Shown: positions 1 to 9,343, counted from the stretch's first letter. The stretch is DNA of 64,000 nt from Rhizosphaericola mali (GCF_004337365.2 NZ_CP044016.1:62001-126000); one strand, 5' to 3'. Translations and numbers: made by a program. Notes: generated by a model from the letters alone, not told the origin.

Positions 1-118
1 TTCCTTCGATAAATAATCTCCCAGCTTCAAAAGCGTTGTCTGCATTCTGAAATTTTGGTTCGTCTTTACATGCAAAAAAGGCGCAACATCCCAAGATTAG
101 TGGCAAAATTCTTTTCAT
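1..118 (-). CDS. Lipoprotein, N-terminal 39 residues only (runs off the window)
   Basis: An open frame begins at 118 on the minus strand and leaves the window at base 1. The visible 39 residues start MKRILPLILGCCAFFACKDE: a positive N-terminus, a hydrophobic stretch, and a lipobox (F-F-A-C) with the acylated Cys at residue 17. The residues after the Cys (K-D-E) fit the K-(D/E)2 surface-export signal described for Bacteroidetes lipoproteins, so surface exposure is possible. The remainder of the protein is not visible, so its function is unknown. It is divergent from queG. Confidence 0.75.
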   Translation of the reverse strand, partial: MKRILPLILGCCAFFACKDEPKFQNADNAFEAGRLFIEG

Positions 119-145
119 TTGGCAAATGTAGGGGCTTTTTTGATG

Positions 146-153
146 TAATTTTG
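146..153 (+). promoter_or_regulatory. Bacteroidetes -7 promoter element for queG
   Basis: TAATTTTG matches the TAnnTTTG -7 consensus. It lies only 5 bases before the queG ATG at 159, so the transcript would start at or next to the start codon. I see no clear -33 TTTG. Confidence 0.45.
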
Positions 154-158
154 CAAGC

Positions 159-1085
159 ATGCATATTTCGGATAAAAGTACGTGGATCAAGCAAAAAGCA
201 CTGAGTTTGGGCTTTGATCATTGCGGCATTGCAGAGGCCACGTCTTTGGATGAAGATGCGTTTCGTTTGGAAAAATGGTTGCATCAAGGCAAACATGGAA
301 GTATGCAATACATGGAAAATTATTTTGATCTGCGTATTGATCCGCGCAAATTATTTCCAGGTGCGAAATCTGTGATTACCGTTTTGAAAAATTATTATTC
401 CTCTGAAAAAAATCCAGACCCAAACGCGCCGAAAATCTCCAAATATGCCTATGGGAAAGATTATCACGAAGTTATTCGCAAACAATTGAAAACCTTTCTA
501 GAAGAAATAAGAACAGAATTTGGGCAAGTGGAAGGTCGTGGGTTTGTCGATTCGGCTCCAGTCTTAGAACGTTCTTGGGCGAAAAAAAGTGGTTTGGGTT
601 GGGTTGGAAAGAACGGAATGGTGATTCACAAAGGTGCAGGTTCTTTCTTTTTCATTGCGACTTTAATAGTGGATTTGCCATTAGGGTATGATGCACCTGC
701 GGTGCAAGATTTTTGTGGGAAATGTACGCGTTGTATTGACGCTTGTCCGACAGAAGCGATTTCTAATAATAAGGAAATTGACGGAAGTAAATGTATTAGC
801 TATTTTACGATTGAGTTAAAAGATCAATTGATTCCGGAAAATATGAAAGGCAAATTTGACAATTGGATGTTTGGCTGCGATACTTGTCAAGATGTTTGTC
901 CGTGGAATCGTTTTAGTAAGGAAAATGAAGAATTAAATTTTCAACCTATTTCCGAAATATTACAATTTACCCAAAATGATTGGGACGAATTGACCGAAGA
1001 ATCATTCAAACAAATATTTAGCAAATCTCCATTGAAACGAAGCAAATTTGCTGGAATTAAGAGGAATTTACATTTTTTGAAATAA
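159..1085 (+). CDS. queG: Epoxyqueuosine reductase QueG
   Basis: 308 residues, the usual QueG length. It reduces epoxyqueuosine to queuosine in the wobble position of certain tRNAs, in the cytosol, using a cobalamin cofactor and two [4Fe-4S] clusters. The motif VDSAPVLER (about residue 130) carries the catalytic Asp. The first ferredoxin-like motif, CGKCTRCIDACP, begins near residue 186 and the second, CDTCQDVCPW, near 240, so both clusters are complete. The C-terminal HEAT-like extension of longer homologues is absent. It stands alone between a divergent lipoprotein gene and a convergent AraC gene. Confidence 0.95.
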   Translation: MHISDKSTWIKQKALSLGFDHCGIAEATSLDEDAFRLEKWLHQGKHGSMQYMENYFDLRIDPRKLFPGAKSVITVLKNYYSSEKNPDPNAPKISKYAYGKDYHEVIRKQLKTFLEEIRTEFGQVEGRGFVDSAPVLERSWAKKSGLGWVGKNGMVIHKGAGSFFFIATLIVDLPLGYDAPAVQDFCGKCTRCIDACPTEAISNNKEIDGSKCISYFTIELKDQLIPENMKGKFDNWMFGCDTCQDVCPWNRFSKENEELNFQPISEILQFTQNDWDELTEESFKQIFSKSPLKRSKFAGIKRNLHFLK

Positions 1086-1099
1086 TCTTACTAATCTTA

Positions 1100-2020
1100 C
1101 TAATTGTCTAATTGTAATTGATAAGATTTTGGAGTAAGCCCTTCTTGTTTTTTAAATACACGGAAAAAATGACTCATATTATTGAATCCAGAATTAAAGC
1201 AAACCTCTGAAATAGAATGATCTGGATTTTTGAGTAAATTTTTTGCATAGGTAACGCGTTCTTTCAATATCAATTCAATGGGAGAAATGCCAAATTCTTT
1301 TTTGAATGCTTTGAAAAAATTGGGTTTGCTCATGCACGCAATTTGACTTAATTTATCAATGGTTAGATTTTCATCCAAATGATCCTTTATATAGTGCATG
1401 ACATGGGCAAATCGATTGATCGTAGCATCTTTGGCACTATGGGCGACTAAACCAATTCTCGCTTGGGTTTGCATAAGGCGAACAATCAACTCTTTTAACG
1501 TGAAATCAGCTAAAAGTCCTCTAGATATATGATCGTTTTCTTTGCTTAAAGCTCCCAATCGTGATAGCGCTCCAAATATTTCTGTAGTTCCAGCGAAGTG
1601 TATATTATGTTTATCTAACTGCCAACCTTCTGGAGAATCGATCTTGGGCGCCGTATCATTCAACATGCCAATCGTCTTACTGACAAAATTTTCATCAAAA
1701 CAAATTGCTAAACATTGTGTCGGATTGTTATCACTTGCTTCAGGGAAGTCAATCAGCATTTGTTTGCCAGAAGGAACAATTACCAACTCATCAGGGAAAT
1801 ATTCAAATGGCTGCATATCAGAGAAATGCATCACTTTTTTCCCCTTAACCATTGCTGTAAGAGCTATCTCATTGAATTTTAATGAAAATTGATTGGATAT
1901 AGATCTAGTTTCAAATACATTCAATTCGCAAGCATCAAATTGTACCATTGTTCTATCCTCTACGTCATTATCTACCAATGATTTAGGTATATATTGGAAT
2001 GTTTTAGAAAGTCTTTTCAT
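1100..2020 (-). CDS. AraC-family transcriptional regulator
   Basis: 306 residues. The C-terminal part (about residues 205-300) has the two helix-turn-helix units of AraC regulators, with the typical second-helix segment ending in FFRVFKKQEGLTPKSY. The N-terminal 180 residues look like the AraC_N type effector domain. It is divergent from the aldehyde dehydrogenase gene, with 200 bp between them that hold two exact 14-bp direct repeats 21 bp apart. AraC regulators of this class often sit beside acoD/aldB-type dehydrogenases and DUF779 genes, both present here, so it probably activates the alcohol/aldehyde cluster. The effector is unknown; an aldehyde or alcohol is an inference. Confidence 0.9.
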   Translation of the reverse strand: MKRLSKTFQYIPKSLVDNDVEDRTMVQFDACELNVFETRSISNQFSLKFNEIALTAMVKGKKVMHFSDMQPFEYFPDELVIVPSGKQMLIDFPEASDNNPTQCLAICFDENFVSKTIGMLNDTAPKIDSPEGWQLDKHNIHFAGTTEIFGALSRLGALSKENDHISRGLLADFTLKELIVRLMQTQARIGLVAHSAKDATINRFAHVMHYIKDHLDENLTIDKLSQIACMSKPNFFKAFKKEFGISPIELILKERVTYAKNLLKNPDHSISEVCFNSGFNNMSHFFRVFKKQEGLTPKSYQLQLDN

Positions 2021-2097
2021 GGCTTCAAATTAGACTTGTAAAATAATGTATTTTTTTAATATTATTAATGAGCAAAGGTAATTTAACTAAATTTTTT

Positions 2098-2158
2098 AAA
2101 ATACTAACGAATATTAGTATTTTGATAGTATAGTACAATGAAAAGATAGTATAGTACA
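2098..2158. promoter_or_regulatory. Divergent control region: 21-bp-phased direct repeats and a palindrome
   Basis: GATAGTATAGTACA occurs exactly at 2124-2137 and again at 2145-2158, a 21-bp period that puts both copies on the same DNA face, as for paired AraC half-sites. Just upstream, AAAATACTAA (2098-2107) and TTAGTATTTT (2114-2123) form an inverted repeat. A possible -7 box, TATCTTGA, follows at about 2175, so the proximal repeat would overlap the -33 region. Likely target of the AraC regulator; the binding itself is inferred. Confidence 0.6.
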
Positions 2159-2220
2159 TATTAATTTCTCCAAATATCTTGACCTTAGCCCCATTAATTA
2201 AAGTTGTAAAAATATAGATT

Positions 2221-3744
2221 ATGGAAACAGCAGTTGCAAAAAACGCGAATATGGTAGCTAGGCCTGAGTTTTTACCTCAGTATGAGAATTTGATCGGAGG
2301 TGAGTGGGTAGCTCCTGTAAAAGGTGTATATTTTGAAAATACTTCTCCAGTAGATGGTTCTGTTTTGACAAAAGTGCCAAGATCTTCAGCAGAAGATATT
2401 GAATTGGCCATGGATGCAGCGCACAAAGCATTACCAGAATGGGCTAAAACTTCACCAACACAAAGAAGTCTTATTTTAAATAAAATTGCGGATGTATTGG
2501 AAGCTAATTTAGAAAAATTAGCAGCAGCAGAAACAATGGATAATGGTAAACCAATCCGTGAAACTTTGAATGCGGATTTACCATTGACTGTTGATCATTT
2601 CCGATATTTTGCTAGTGTTATCCGTGCGGAAGAAGGTTCTGCTAATGAATTGGATGCACACACTTTATCATTGATTATTCATGAACCTCTTGGTGTTGTT
2701 GGTCAGATCATTCCATGGAATTTCCCTATTTTGATGGCTGCATGGAAATTAGCTCCAGCTTTGGCTGCAGGTAACTGTGTAGTATTGAAACCCGCAGAAC
2801 AAACTCCAGTAAGTATCTTGATTTTGGCAGATTTGATCAAAGATATTTTGCCAAAAGGTGTTTTGAATATTGTAAATGGTTTTGGCGCAGAAGTAGGTAA
2901 AGCATTAGCTACTAACCCAAGAATTGCTAAGATAGCATTTACTGGTTCTACTGCTACTGGTCGTACAATCATGCAATATGCATCAGAAAATATCATCCCT
3001 TCTACAATGGAATTGGGTGGAAAATCTCCCAATATTTTCTTCCCAAGTGTAATGGATGCAGACGATGATTTCTTTGATAAATGCTTAGAAGGTGCAGCAT
3101 TATTTGCATTGAATCAAGGTGAAATTTGTACATGTCCATCTCGTTTGTTAATCCACGAAAGTATTTATGACAAGTTTATTGCTCGTTTATTAGAAAGAGT
3201 TGAAAAAATCAAGTCAGGTCATCCATTGGATAAAACAACTATGATTGGCGCGCAAGCATCCAAAGCTCAATATGACAAAATCTTATCTTATATCGAATTA
3301 GGTAAAGAAGAAGGTGCTGAATTGTTGATTGGTGGCGGTGCACAATATGTAGATGGTTTGCCAAATGGTTATTATATCAAACCTACATTATTTAAAGGTA
3401 GAAACGATATGAGAATCTTCCAAGAAGAAATCTTTGGACCAGTTCTTTGTGTAACTACATTTAAAGATACTGCAGAAGCAATTGAAATTGCTAATGATAC
3501 TCCTTATGGTTTGGGTTCTGGTGTTTGGACAAGAGATGCACACGAATTGTACGAAGTGCCACGCGCAATTCAAGCAGGACGTGTTTGGGTAAATAATTAT
3601 CACAATTATCCAGCTGGTGCACCATTCGGTGGATACAAACAATCTGGTTACGGTAGAGAAAACCACAAAATTATGTTGGATCACTATCGCCAGACAAAAA
3701 ATATGTTGATTTCTTATGATAAGAAAGCAATGGGTTTCTTTTAG
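2221..3744 (+). CDS. NAD-dependent aldehyde dehydrogenase (AldB/ExaC/AcoD group)
   Basis: 507 residues, full length. It oxidises short-chain aldehydes such as acetaldehyde to the acid. The general-base Glu is at 264 in ELGGKSPN and the nucleophile Cys at 303 in [11 protein letters not shown]; that local sequence is characteristic of the AldB/ExaC/AcoD branch. The cofactor loop FTGSTATGR lies near residue 240, and the C-terminus ends in the usual aromatic segment. It is preceded by the AraC regulator with its operator-like repeats and followed by its own terminator (3809-3854). Together with the downstream alcohol dehydrogenase and CoA-transferase it completes an alcohol to aldehyde to acid to acyl-CoA route. 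Confidence 0.95.
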   Translation: METAVAKNANMVARPEFLPQYENLIGGEWVAPVKGVYFENTSPVDGSVLTKVPRSSAEDIELAMDAAHKALPEWAKTSPTQRSLILNKIADVLEANLEKLAAAETMDNGKPIRETLNADLPLTVDHFRYFASVIRAEEGSANELDAHTLSLIIHEPLGVVGQIIPWNFPILMAAWKLAPALAAGNCVVLKPAEQTPVSILILADLIKDILPKGVLNIVNGFGAEVGKALATNPRIAKIAFTGSTATGRTIMQYASENIIPSTMELGGKSPNIFFPSVMDADDDFFDKCLEGAALFALNQGEICTCPSRLLIHESIYDKFIARLLERVEKIKSGHPLDKTTMIGAQASKAQYDKILSYIELGKEEGAELLIGGGAQYVDGLPNGYYIKPTLFKGRNDMRIFQEEIFGPVLCVTTFKDTAEAIEIANDTPYGLGSGVWTRDAHELYEVPRAIQAGRVWVNNYHNYPAGAPFGGYKQSGYGRENHKIMLDHYRQTKNMLISYDKKAMGFF

Positions 3745-3808
3745 TATTTTATAATAGTTTGCAATTCTCAAGTTACCTTTCTAGGTAAGTTTCGTAATTA
3801 TTGATTGT

Positions 3809-3854
3809 AGCACAGGCGTTCATGTTTAGAGGCCTGACGTCTGTGCTTTTTTTG
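3809..3854 (+). terminator. Rho-independent terminator after the aldehyde dehydrogenase
   Basis: AGCACAGGCGT (3809-3819) pairs with ACGTCTGTGCT (3837-3847), with one G-T wobble, followed by a run of seven T. It separates the dehydrogenase from the monooxygenase operon. Confidence 0.8.
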
Positions 3855-3921
3855 CTTGCATTTTGCGTTTTGCCATTTGGTTTTTATTAGACCAATCACT
3901 TTAGATATTTAGATATATGTG

Positions 3922-3942
3922 ATGTCAATGCTCTATTGACAT
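3922..3942. promoter_or_regulatory. Palindromic operator-like site upstream of the monooxygenase
   Basis: ATGTCAAT-GCTCT-ATTGACAT is a perfect 8-bp inverted repeat with a 5-bp spacer, 31 bp before the monooxygenase ATG. There is no T run after it, so a protein-binding site is more likely than a terminator. Which regulator binds is unknown. Confidence 0.45.
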
Positions 3943-3972
3943 ACGATTGCTCATTTTTTTAAATTTAATCTT

Positions 3973-5802
3973 ATGCCAGATTTAAAATTAGTAGATAGTA
4001 CAATTAATACAAATTCTACTGAATATTCTACACTACAAGAATGGTTATATCGATTTGAAACCGCTTTGAAAGATCGAAACATTGATGCCGTATTGAATTT
4101 ATTTTTAACAGATTGTTATTGGCGTGATTTAGCTTCATTTACTTGGAATCTGTACACCTCTGAAGGGAAAGAACAAATACAAGAAATGTTGACACATCAA
4201 CTGGACTTCACAGATCCAGATAATTGGAAAATTATAGAAGAGGTTACCGAAAATAATGGTGTGATTGAAGGGTGGTTCACGTTTGAAACTAGACAAGGAC
4301 GAGGTAAAGGACATATTCGTTTAAAAGATGGTTTGTGTTGGACACTTTTGACAACGCTACAAGAATTGAAAGGATTTGAAGAGAAAAAAGGACGCAATAG
4401 AGAACGTGGTGCAGAGCATGGTGTTCAAAAAAATAGAAAATATTGGTCCGAACTTAAAAAAGAAAGACAAGAAACATTAGGATATACAGAGCAACCGTAT
4501 TGCGTAGTGATTGGTGGTGGTCAAGGAGGTATTGGATTGGGTGCTCGTTTGAAAAAAATGGGAGTACCTACTATAATTTTAGATAAATTTCCACGTCCTG
4601 GTGATCAGTGGCGTAGTCGATATAAATCCCTTTGTTTACATGATCCGGTTTGGTATGATCATCTTCCATATTTACAATTTCCGGAAGATTGGCCAGTATT
4701 CTGCCCGAAAGATAAAGTAGGCGATTGGTTAGAAGCATATACGAAAATCATGGATTTGGATTATTGGTCTTCGTCAGAATGTGTCAAAGCTTCTTATGAT
4801 GCTGAGGCAAAAGAATGGAATGTAATTGTTAATAAAGAAGGACAATCTATTATATTAAAACCTAAACAAGTCATTTTCGCATTAGGGGTTTCCGGATTTC
4901 CGAATATTCCTAAAATAGCTGGTGCGGAGACTTTTGAAGGCCTACAACATCACTCAAGTAAACATCCAGGAGGGGATATTTTTAAGGGTAAAAAAGTTGC
5001 GGTTATTGGTGCTAATAATTCGGCTCATGATATTTGTGCTGACCTTTGGGAAAATGGAGCGGATGTGACGATGATTCAACGCTCAAGTACGCACATCATA
5101 CAATCCGAGACTTTAATGGATTTAGTATTCGGCCCGTTGTATTCCGAGGATGCCGTTGCCAACGGTATCAATGTCGATAAAGCAGATTTGATATTTGCAT
5201 CGCAACCATTTAAAATAATGAATCAATTTCATATTCCTATTTATAATGAAGTAAAAAAACGAGATAAAGCGTTTTATGATTCTTTAGAAAAAGCAGGATT
5301 TATGTTGGATTTTGGAGATGATGGTTCGGGTTTATTTTTAAAATATTTGAGAAGAAGTTCGGGTTATTATATTAATGTCGGTGCCGCAGAATTAGTTGCA
5401 GATGGTAGTATTAAATTGAAAAGTGGCGTCGAAATAGACCAAATAGTCAAAGACGGAATTTTGATGTGTGATGGAACTAAAATAGACGCCGATGTAATTG
5501 TATATGCCACGGGCTATGGTTCGATGAATCAATGGGTCGCACAGATTATTTCACAAGACGTCGCTGATCAGGTTGGTAAATGTTGGGGATTGGGATCTAA
5601 TACAACAAAAGATCCAGGTCCTTGGGAAGGCGAATTAAGAAATATGTGGAAACCAACAGCTCATGAAAATCTTTGGTTTCACGGAGGCAATTTGCACCAG
5701 TCCAGACATTACTCCAAATATTTGGCTCTGCAAATAAAAGCAAGATACGAAGGGTTAGACGTTCCTGTATTCGGAAAAGCGGAAGTTCATCATTTAAAAT
5801 AA
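3973..5802 (+). CDS. Flavin-dependent monooxygenase with N-terminal NTF2/SnoaL-like domain
   Basis: 609 residues. Residues 1 to about 140 look like a SnoaL/NTF2-fold domain. The rest is a class B flavoprotein monooxygenase: FAD-binding GGGQGG at 181-186, a second Rossmann motif for NADPH, GANNSAHD, at 346-353, and a YATGY motif near the C-terminus. FEGLQHH before the second Rossmann motif resembles the FxGxxxH fingerprint of FMO/Baeyer-Villiger enzymes. Such enzymes insert oxygen beside a carbonyl or into a heteroatom using NADPH and O2. It starts an operon with an alcohol dehydrogenase 24 bp downstream and a CoA-transferase. A ketone or aldehyde substrate is inferred from these neighbours. 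Confidence 0.85.
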   Translation: MPDLKLVDSTINTNSTEYSTLQEWLYRFETALKDRNIDAVLNLFLTDCYWRDLASFTWNLYTSEGKEQIQEMLTHQLDFTDPDNWKIIEEVTENNGVIEGWFTFETRQGRGKGHIRLKDGLCWTLLTTLQELKGFEEKKGRNRERGAEHGVQKNRKYWSELKKERQETLGYTEQPYCVVIGGGQGGIGLGARLKKMGVPTIILDKFPRPGDQWRSRYKSLCLHDPVWYDHLPYLQFPEDWPVFCPKDKVGDWLEAYTKIMDLDYWSSSECVKASYDAEAKEWNVIVNKEGQSIILKPKQVIFALGVSGFPNIPKIAGAETFEGLQHHSSKHPGGDIFKGKKVAVIGANNSAHDICADLWENGADVTMIQRSSTHIIQSETLMDLVFGPLYSEDAVANGINVDKADLIFASQPFKIMNQFHIPIYNEVKKRDKAFYDSLEKAGFMLDFGDDGSGLFLKYLRRSSGYYINVGAAELVADGSIKLKSGVEIDQIVKDGILMCDGTKIDADVIVYATGYGSMNQWVAQIISQDVADQVGKCWGLGSNTTKDPGPWEGELRNMWKPTAHENLWFHGGNLHQSRHYSKYLALQIKARYEGLDVPVFGKAEVHHLK

Positions 5803-5826
5803 ATTTTTCACTTTAAATCTGAGAGT

Positions 5827-6861
5827 ATGTTACCTAACAAAATGAAAGCGGCAGTGGTTCGTGAGTTTGGAGCACCGTTGCAAATTGAAGAAGTCGAAGT
5901 TAAACGACCGGGGAAAAATGAAATTTTGGTAAAAGTTATTGCAAGTGGTGTTTGTCATACAGACTTGCATGCGGTGGATGGAGATTGGCCTGTAAAACCA
6001 AAGATGCCATTGATTCCAGGTCATGAAGGAGTCGGATATGTAGTAGCTGTAGGAGAGGGTGTAACGAATGTTAAGGAAGGGGATGCTGTAGGTGTGCCTT
6101 GGTTATATAGTGCTTGTGGTTGTTGTGACTATTGTATTACTGGTTGGGAAACTTTATGCGAAACCCAACAAAATGGCGGTTATAGTGTCGACGGAGGTTA
6201 TGCAGAATATGTAATTGCAGATGCTCGCTATGTTGGACACTTACCGTCCAATGTCAACTTTACAGAAATTGCTCCTATTCTTTGTGCAGGCGTAACGGTT
6301 TACAAAGGCTTGAAACAAACAGAAGCGAAACCAGGAGAATGGGTTGCAATTTCAGGTATTGGCGGCTTGGGACACGTAGCTGTTCAATATGCAAAAGCAA
6401 TGGGATTGCACGTTGCCGCAGTGGATGTGGCTCCTGAAAAATTGGAATTGGCTAAAAAATTAGGTGCAGAAATTACGATTAATGCAAAAGAACAAGATCC
6501 GGGTTCATTTTTGAAAAAAGAAGTCGGTGGTATGCATGGCGTACTCGTTACCGCAGTATCTCCAATTGCATTCAAACAAGGTATTTCTATGTTGCGTAGA
6601 AAAGGTACAATTGCCTTAAATGGTTTGCCTCCAGGGAGTTTTGATTTACCAATTTTTGATACTGTATTAAATGCGTACACGGTTCGTGGATCTATTGTTG
6701 GTACAAGAAAGGATTTGCAGGAAGCGATCGAATTTGCTGTTGAAGGTAAAGTAAAAGCAACTGTACATCCAGCAAAATTGGAAGACATCAATGACATTTT
6801 TGGAAAAATGAAAAAAGGTCAGATTGATGGCCGTATTGTTATGGAAATAGCGGAACCATAA
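5827..6861 (+). CDS. adhP: Zinc-dependent alcohol dehydrogenase (AdhP type)
   Basis: 344 residues, the usual size of tetrameric bacterial Zn-ADHs. Catalytic zinc ligands are Cys43 (GVCHTDLH), His66/Glu67 (GHEG) and a Cys near 154 (PILCAGVT). The structural zinc uses Cys97, 100, 103 and 111 in the CGCCDYC...C lobe. The NAD motif [11 protein letters not shown] lies near residue 180. It oxidises primary, and possibly secondary, short-chain alcohols with NAD. It lies between the monooxygenase (24 bp upstream) and the CoA-transferase (100 bp downstream), so it is probably cotranscribed with the monooxygenase. Confidence 0.92.
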   Translation: MLPNKMKAAVVREFGAPLQIEEVEVKRPGKNEILVKVIASGVCHTDLHAVDGDWPVKPKMPLIPGHEGVGYVVAVGEGVTNVKEGDAVGVPWLYSACGCCDYCITGWETLCETQQNGGYSVDGGYAEYVIADARYVGHLPSNVNFTEIAPILCAGVTVYKGLKQTEAKPGEWVAISGIGGLGHVAVQYAKAMGLHVAAVDVAPEKLELAKKLGAEITINAKEQDPGSFLKKEVGGMHGVLVTAVSPIAFKQGISMLRRKGTIALNGLPPGSFDLPIFDTVLNAYTVRGSIVGTRKDLQEAIEFAVEGKVKATVHPAKLEDINDIFGKMKKGQIDGRIVMEIAEP

Positions 6862-6961
6862 TTAAAGAATTCTTAAAAAAACAGAAATTCAAATAAATAA
6901 AGTACGCTAGAATCGATTTTTAGTGTACTTTGTTGCATTATTTAAAAAAGGTAAGATTGTT

Positions 6962-8452
6962 ATGCAAGAAGATAGAATATTAAGAAGTGCACTAAAATCT
7001 AAAGTAATATCAGCGGAAGAATCCGCTTCGTTTTTTAAAGACGGAATGGTTGTCGGTGCGAGTGGATTTACACGCGGTGGAGATACGAAAGTTGTATTAA
7101 AAGAATTAGCAAAAAGAGCGCAAAAAGAACCATTAAAAATTCAATTATTTACAGGAGCATCGCTTGGTCACGGGACTGATGCGGATCTTGCTGATGCCAA
7201 CGCTTTGATCAAAAGATTACCTTTTCAAGTAGATGCGATTTTGAGAAAACACATCAATGCAGAAGATCTTTTATTTGTCGATCAACATCTTGGCGAGACT
7301 TCAGAATTGTTGATTAATGGAGATTTACCAAAAATAGATATTGCCGTCATTGAAGCTACACAGATATTAGAAGATGGGAGTATTATTCCTACGACTTCTG
7401 TGGGTAACAATGTTGCATTTATGGATATGGCTGATAAAGTTATTATTGAGATTAATACTGCAATTCCCTTAGAGATTCGAGGATTTCATGATATTTTTCA
7501 ACAAGGAAAAGCTCCGCATAAAAAAATTATTCCAATTACCGCTTCAGATACAAGGATCGGAACCGAATCTATTCCATTAGATCCTGAAAAAATTATTGGT
7601 ATCGTTTTTCATGATATAACTGACATGACGGGTGATATTGTACCTCCAGATGAAAATACGGCTGCAATTGCTTCTCATATCTTGGATTTTTTGGGAAATG
7701 AAGTAAAAAAGGGACGTTTGACTAAATCATTATTACCATTACAATGTGGTATCGGTAAAGTTGCGAACGCAGTGATGTCAGGGTTTTTAAAAGGTGATTT
7801 TGAAAATCTAACAATGTATTCTGAGGTATTGCAAGATAGTACGTTTGAATTAATTGATGCCGGTAAAATGGATTTCGCATCTGCAACTTCCATGACCGTT
7901 TCTAAAGGATGTTATGATAAATTCATGAACAATTTAGAAACCTATCGCAAAAACGTAGTATTTCGTCCCCAAAATATTAGTAACGCGGCAGAGGTGATTA
8001 GAAGGTTAGGTGTAATTGGTATAAATACGGCCTTGGAAGTGGATCTTTATGGCAATGTTAATTCGACACATGTAGGAGGTACGAAAATGATGAACGGTAT
8101 TGGAGGTTCGGGAGATTTCGCTAGAAATGCATACATGAGTATTTTCGTTACTAGTTCTACTGCAAAAGATAATAAAATATCTTCTGTTGTTCCAATGGTT
8201 GCGCATCATGACCATACAGAACACGACGTGGATGTTTTGGTTACAGAGAAAGGTTTGGCTGATTTACGCGGTTTGGCGCCGATTGAACGTGTACCTATTA
8301 TTATTAATAATTGTGTGCATGAAGATTATAAAGATGAATTTTTGGATTATTTCAATAGAGCAAAAGCAAAAGGTGGTCAGACTCCACATTTATTAGATGA
8401 AGTATACAAGTGGCATACTCGATTTAATGAAACTGGAAGTATGAAAGCATAG
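6962..8452 (+). CDS. Acetyl-CoA hydrolase / succinyl-CoA:acetate CoA-transferase family
   Basis: 496 residues from the ATG at 6962. An in-frame GTG at 6923 would add 13 residues, but the ATG is preceded by a purine-rich AAAAAAGG and gives the family N-terminus. The segment YSEVLQDS (Glu about 288) holds the conserved glutamate that forms the glutamyl-CoA intermediate, and GGSGDFARNAY near residue 385 is the CoA-binding glycine loop. The enzyme moves CoA between succinyl-CoA and acetate (or similar acids), so acetate made by the aldehyde dehydrogenase or monooxygenase route enters central metabolism. It ends the operon at a strong terminator. Confidence 0.9.
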   Translation: MQEDRILRSALKSKVISAEESASFFKDGMVVGASGFTRGGDTKVVLKELAKRAQKEPLKIQLFTGASLGHGTDADLADANALIKRLPFQVDAILRKHINAEDLLFVDQHLGETSELLINGDLPKIDIAVIEATQILEDGSIIPTTSVGNNVAFMDMADKVIIEINTAIPLEIRGFHDIFQQGKAPHKKIIPITASDTRIGTESIPLDPEKIIGIVFHDITDMTGDIVPPDENTAAIASHILDFLGNEVKKGRLTKSLLPLQCGIGKVANAVMSGFLKGDFENLTMYSEVLQDSTFELIDAGKMDFASATSMTVSKGCYDKFMNNLETYRKNVVFRPQNISNAAEVIRRLGVIGINTALEVDLYGNVNSTHVGGTKMMNGIGGSGDFARNAYMSIFVTSSTAKDNKISSVVPMVAHHDHTEHDVDVLVTEKGLADLRGLAPIERVPIIINNCVHEDYKDEFLDYFNRAKAKGGQTPHLLDEVYKWHTRFNETGSMKA

Positions 8453-8470
8453 ATATTTATACAAAAAATT

Positions 8471-8510
8471 AAGCTGTCAAAATAATAAATTTGGCAGCTT
8501 TTTTGTTTTA
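8471..8510 (+). terminator. Terminator after the CoA-transferase
   Basis: AAGCTGTCAAA (8471-8481) pairs with TTTGGCAGCTT (8490-8500): 11 bp with one G-T wobble and an 8-base loop, followed by TTTTGTTTT. Confidence 0.85.
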
Positions 8511-8585
8511 ATACAAATCCTATAGCATGTTAAATTTGAATATCTAGCAGGAAATTTGCATGAAAATAAATACCTTAGATAAAAA

Positions 8586-8969
8586 ATGATTGCACGCGTA
8601 AAAATGACAGAAATAACAGCTAATGCTGTTAAACAATTACAAGAAAAACATGGAGAATTATTTTTCTTTCAAAGTGGGGGATGTTGCGAAGGTAGTCAAC
8701 CATTGCTTTACGAAAAGGGCTCTTTTTATGTAGGAAGTCGAGATGTTTTGTTAGGCAACGTGAACGGCTGTGACTATTATATGTCACCAACAGAATTCAA
8801 GTATTGGCAATATACCGAGTTGACAATTGATGCAGTTCCAGGCGTTGGAGTGGGCGGCTTTTCATTAGAATCGACGATTGGGTTAACATTTGTTACTAAA
8901 TCAAGGTTGTTTACAGAAGAAGAATTAGTGGAATTGAATAAATTAGAAAATTCTATTGCAAAAATCTAA
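8586..8969 (+). CDS. DUF779 family protein
   Basis: 127 residues. The segment FFFQSGGCCEGSQPL near residues 20-35 is the signature of DUF779, which includes a conserved Cys pair and a second conserved block, GVGVGGFSLESTIGLTFVTKS. Its biochemical role is not established. DUF779 genes are commonly found beside acoD/aldB-type aldehyde dehydrogenases and alcohol oxidation genes, as here, so it probably belongs functionally to the upstream cluster although a terminator separates them. I have no basis for a catalytic assignment. Confidence 0.85.
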   Translation: MIARVKMTEITANAVKQLQEKHGELFFFQSGGCCEGSQPLLYEKGSFYVGSRDVLLGNVNGCDYYMSPTEFKYWQYTELTIDAVPGVGVGGFSLESTIGLTFVTKSRLFTEEELVELNKLENSIAKI

Positions 8970-9058
8970 TAATTCATTCATTTTCTTTGTGTTATCACCA
9001 AAAACATTTATTATTGGGTTGTTAAATTATTTATAACTGTATTAAAAAATGATTTTCT

Positions 9059-9343
9059 ATGAGAAAATCCGATCTCGTAAATAGCATTTCTGAAAAAACG
9101 GGCATTCCAAAGGTGGACGTTTTAGTTACGATTGAATCTTTTTTGAAAGAAATTAAAGGTAATCTTTCCAAAGGGGAGAATATTTATATTCGAGGATTTG
9201 GTAGCTTTATTACGAAAAAAAGAGCGGCTAAAATTGGACGTAATATTAAGAAGAATGTCGCTGTAGAGATTCCAGAGCATTATATTCCTGCATTTAAACC
9301 TGCAAAAGAATTTGTCAGCGAGGTAAAACAAAGCCAAAAATAG
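9059..9343 (+). CDS. HU/IHF-family DNA-binding protein
   Basis: 94 residues, the size of an HU subunit. It begins MRKSDLVNSISEKTGI, the usual HU helix pair, and contains IRGFGSFITKKRAAKIGRN, the beta-arm entry with the conserved GFGSF turn. It ends IPAFKPAKEF, matching the HU C-terminal helix. It binds and bends DNA in the nucleoid. It begins a run (HU, TPR protein, tiny basic protein, RNase G) that I recognise as a common order in this phylum. Only 27 bp separate it from the TPR gene. Confidence 0.95.
   Translation: MRKSDLVNSISEKTGIPKVDVLVTIESFLKEIKGNLSKGENIYIRGFGSFITKKRAAKIGRNIKKNVAVEIPEHYIPAFKPAKEFVSEVKQSQK

Noticed and set aside
3388-3771. Antisense ORF of 127 codons across the aldehyde dehydrogenase 3' end
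   Set aside because: Overlaps a strong conserved gene and its 3' flank on the other strand, with no promoter or plausible domain.
6384-6797. Antisense ORF of 137 codons in the alcohol dehydrogenase gene
   Set aside because: Fully contained in a well-conserved gene on the other strand with no supporting motif.
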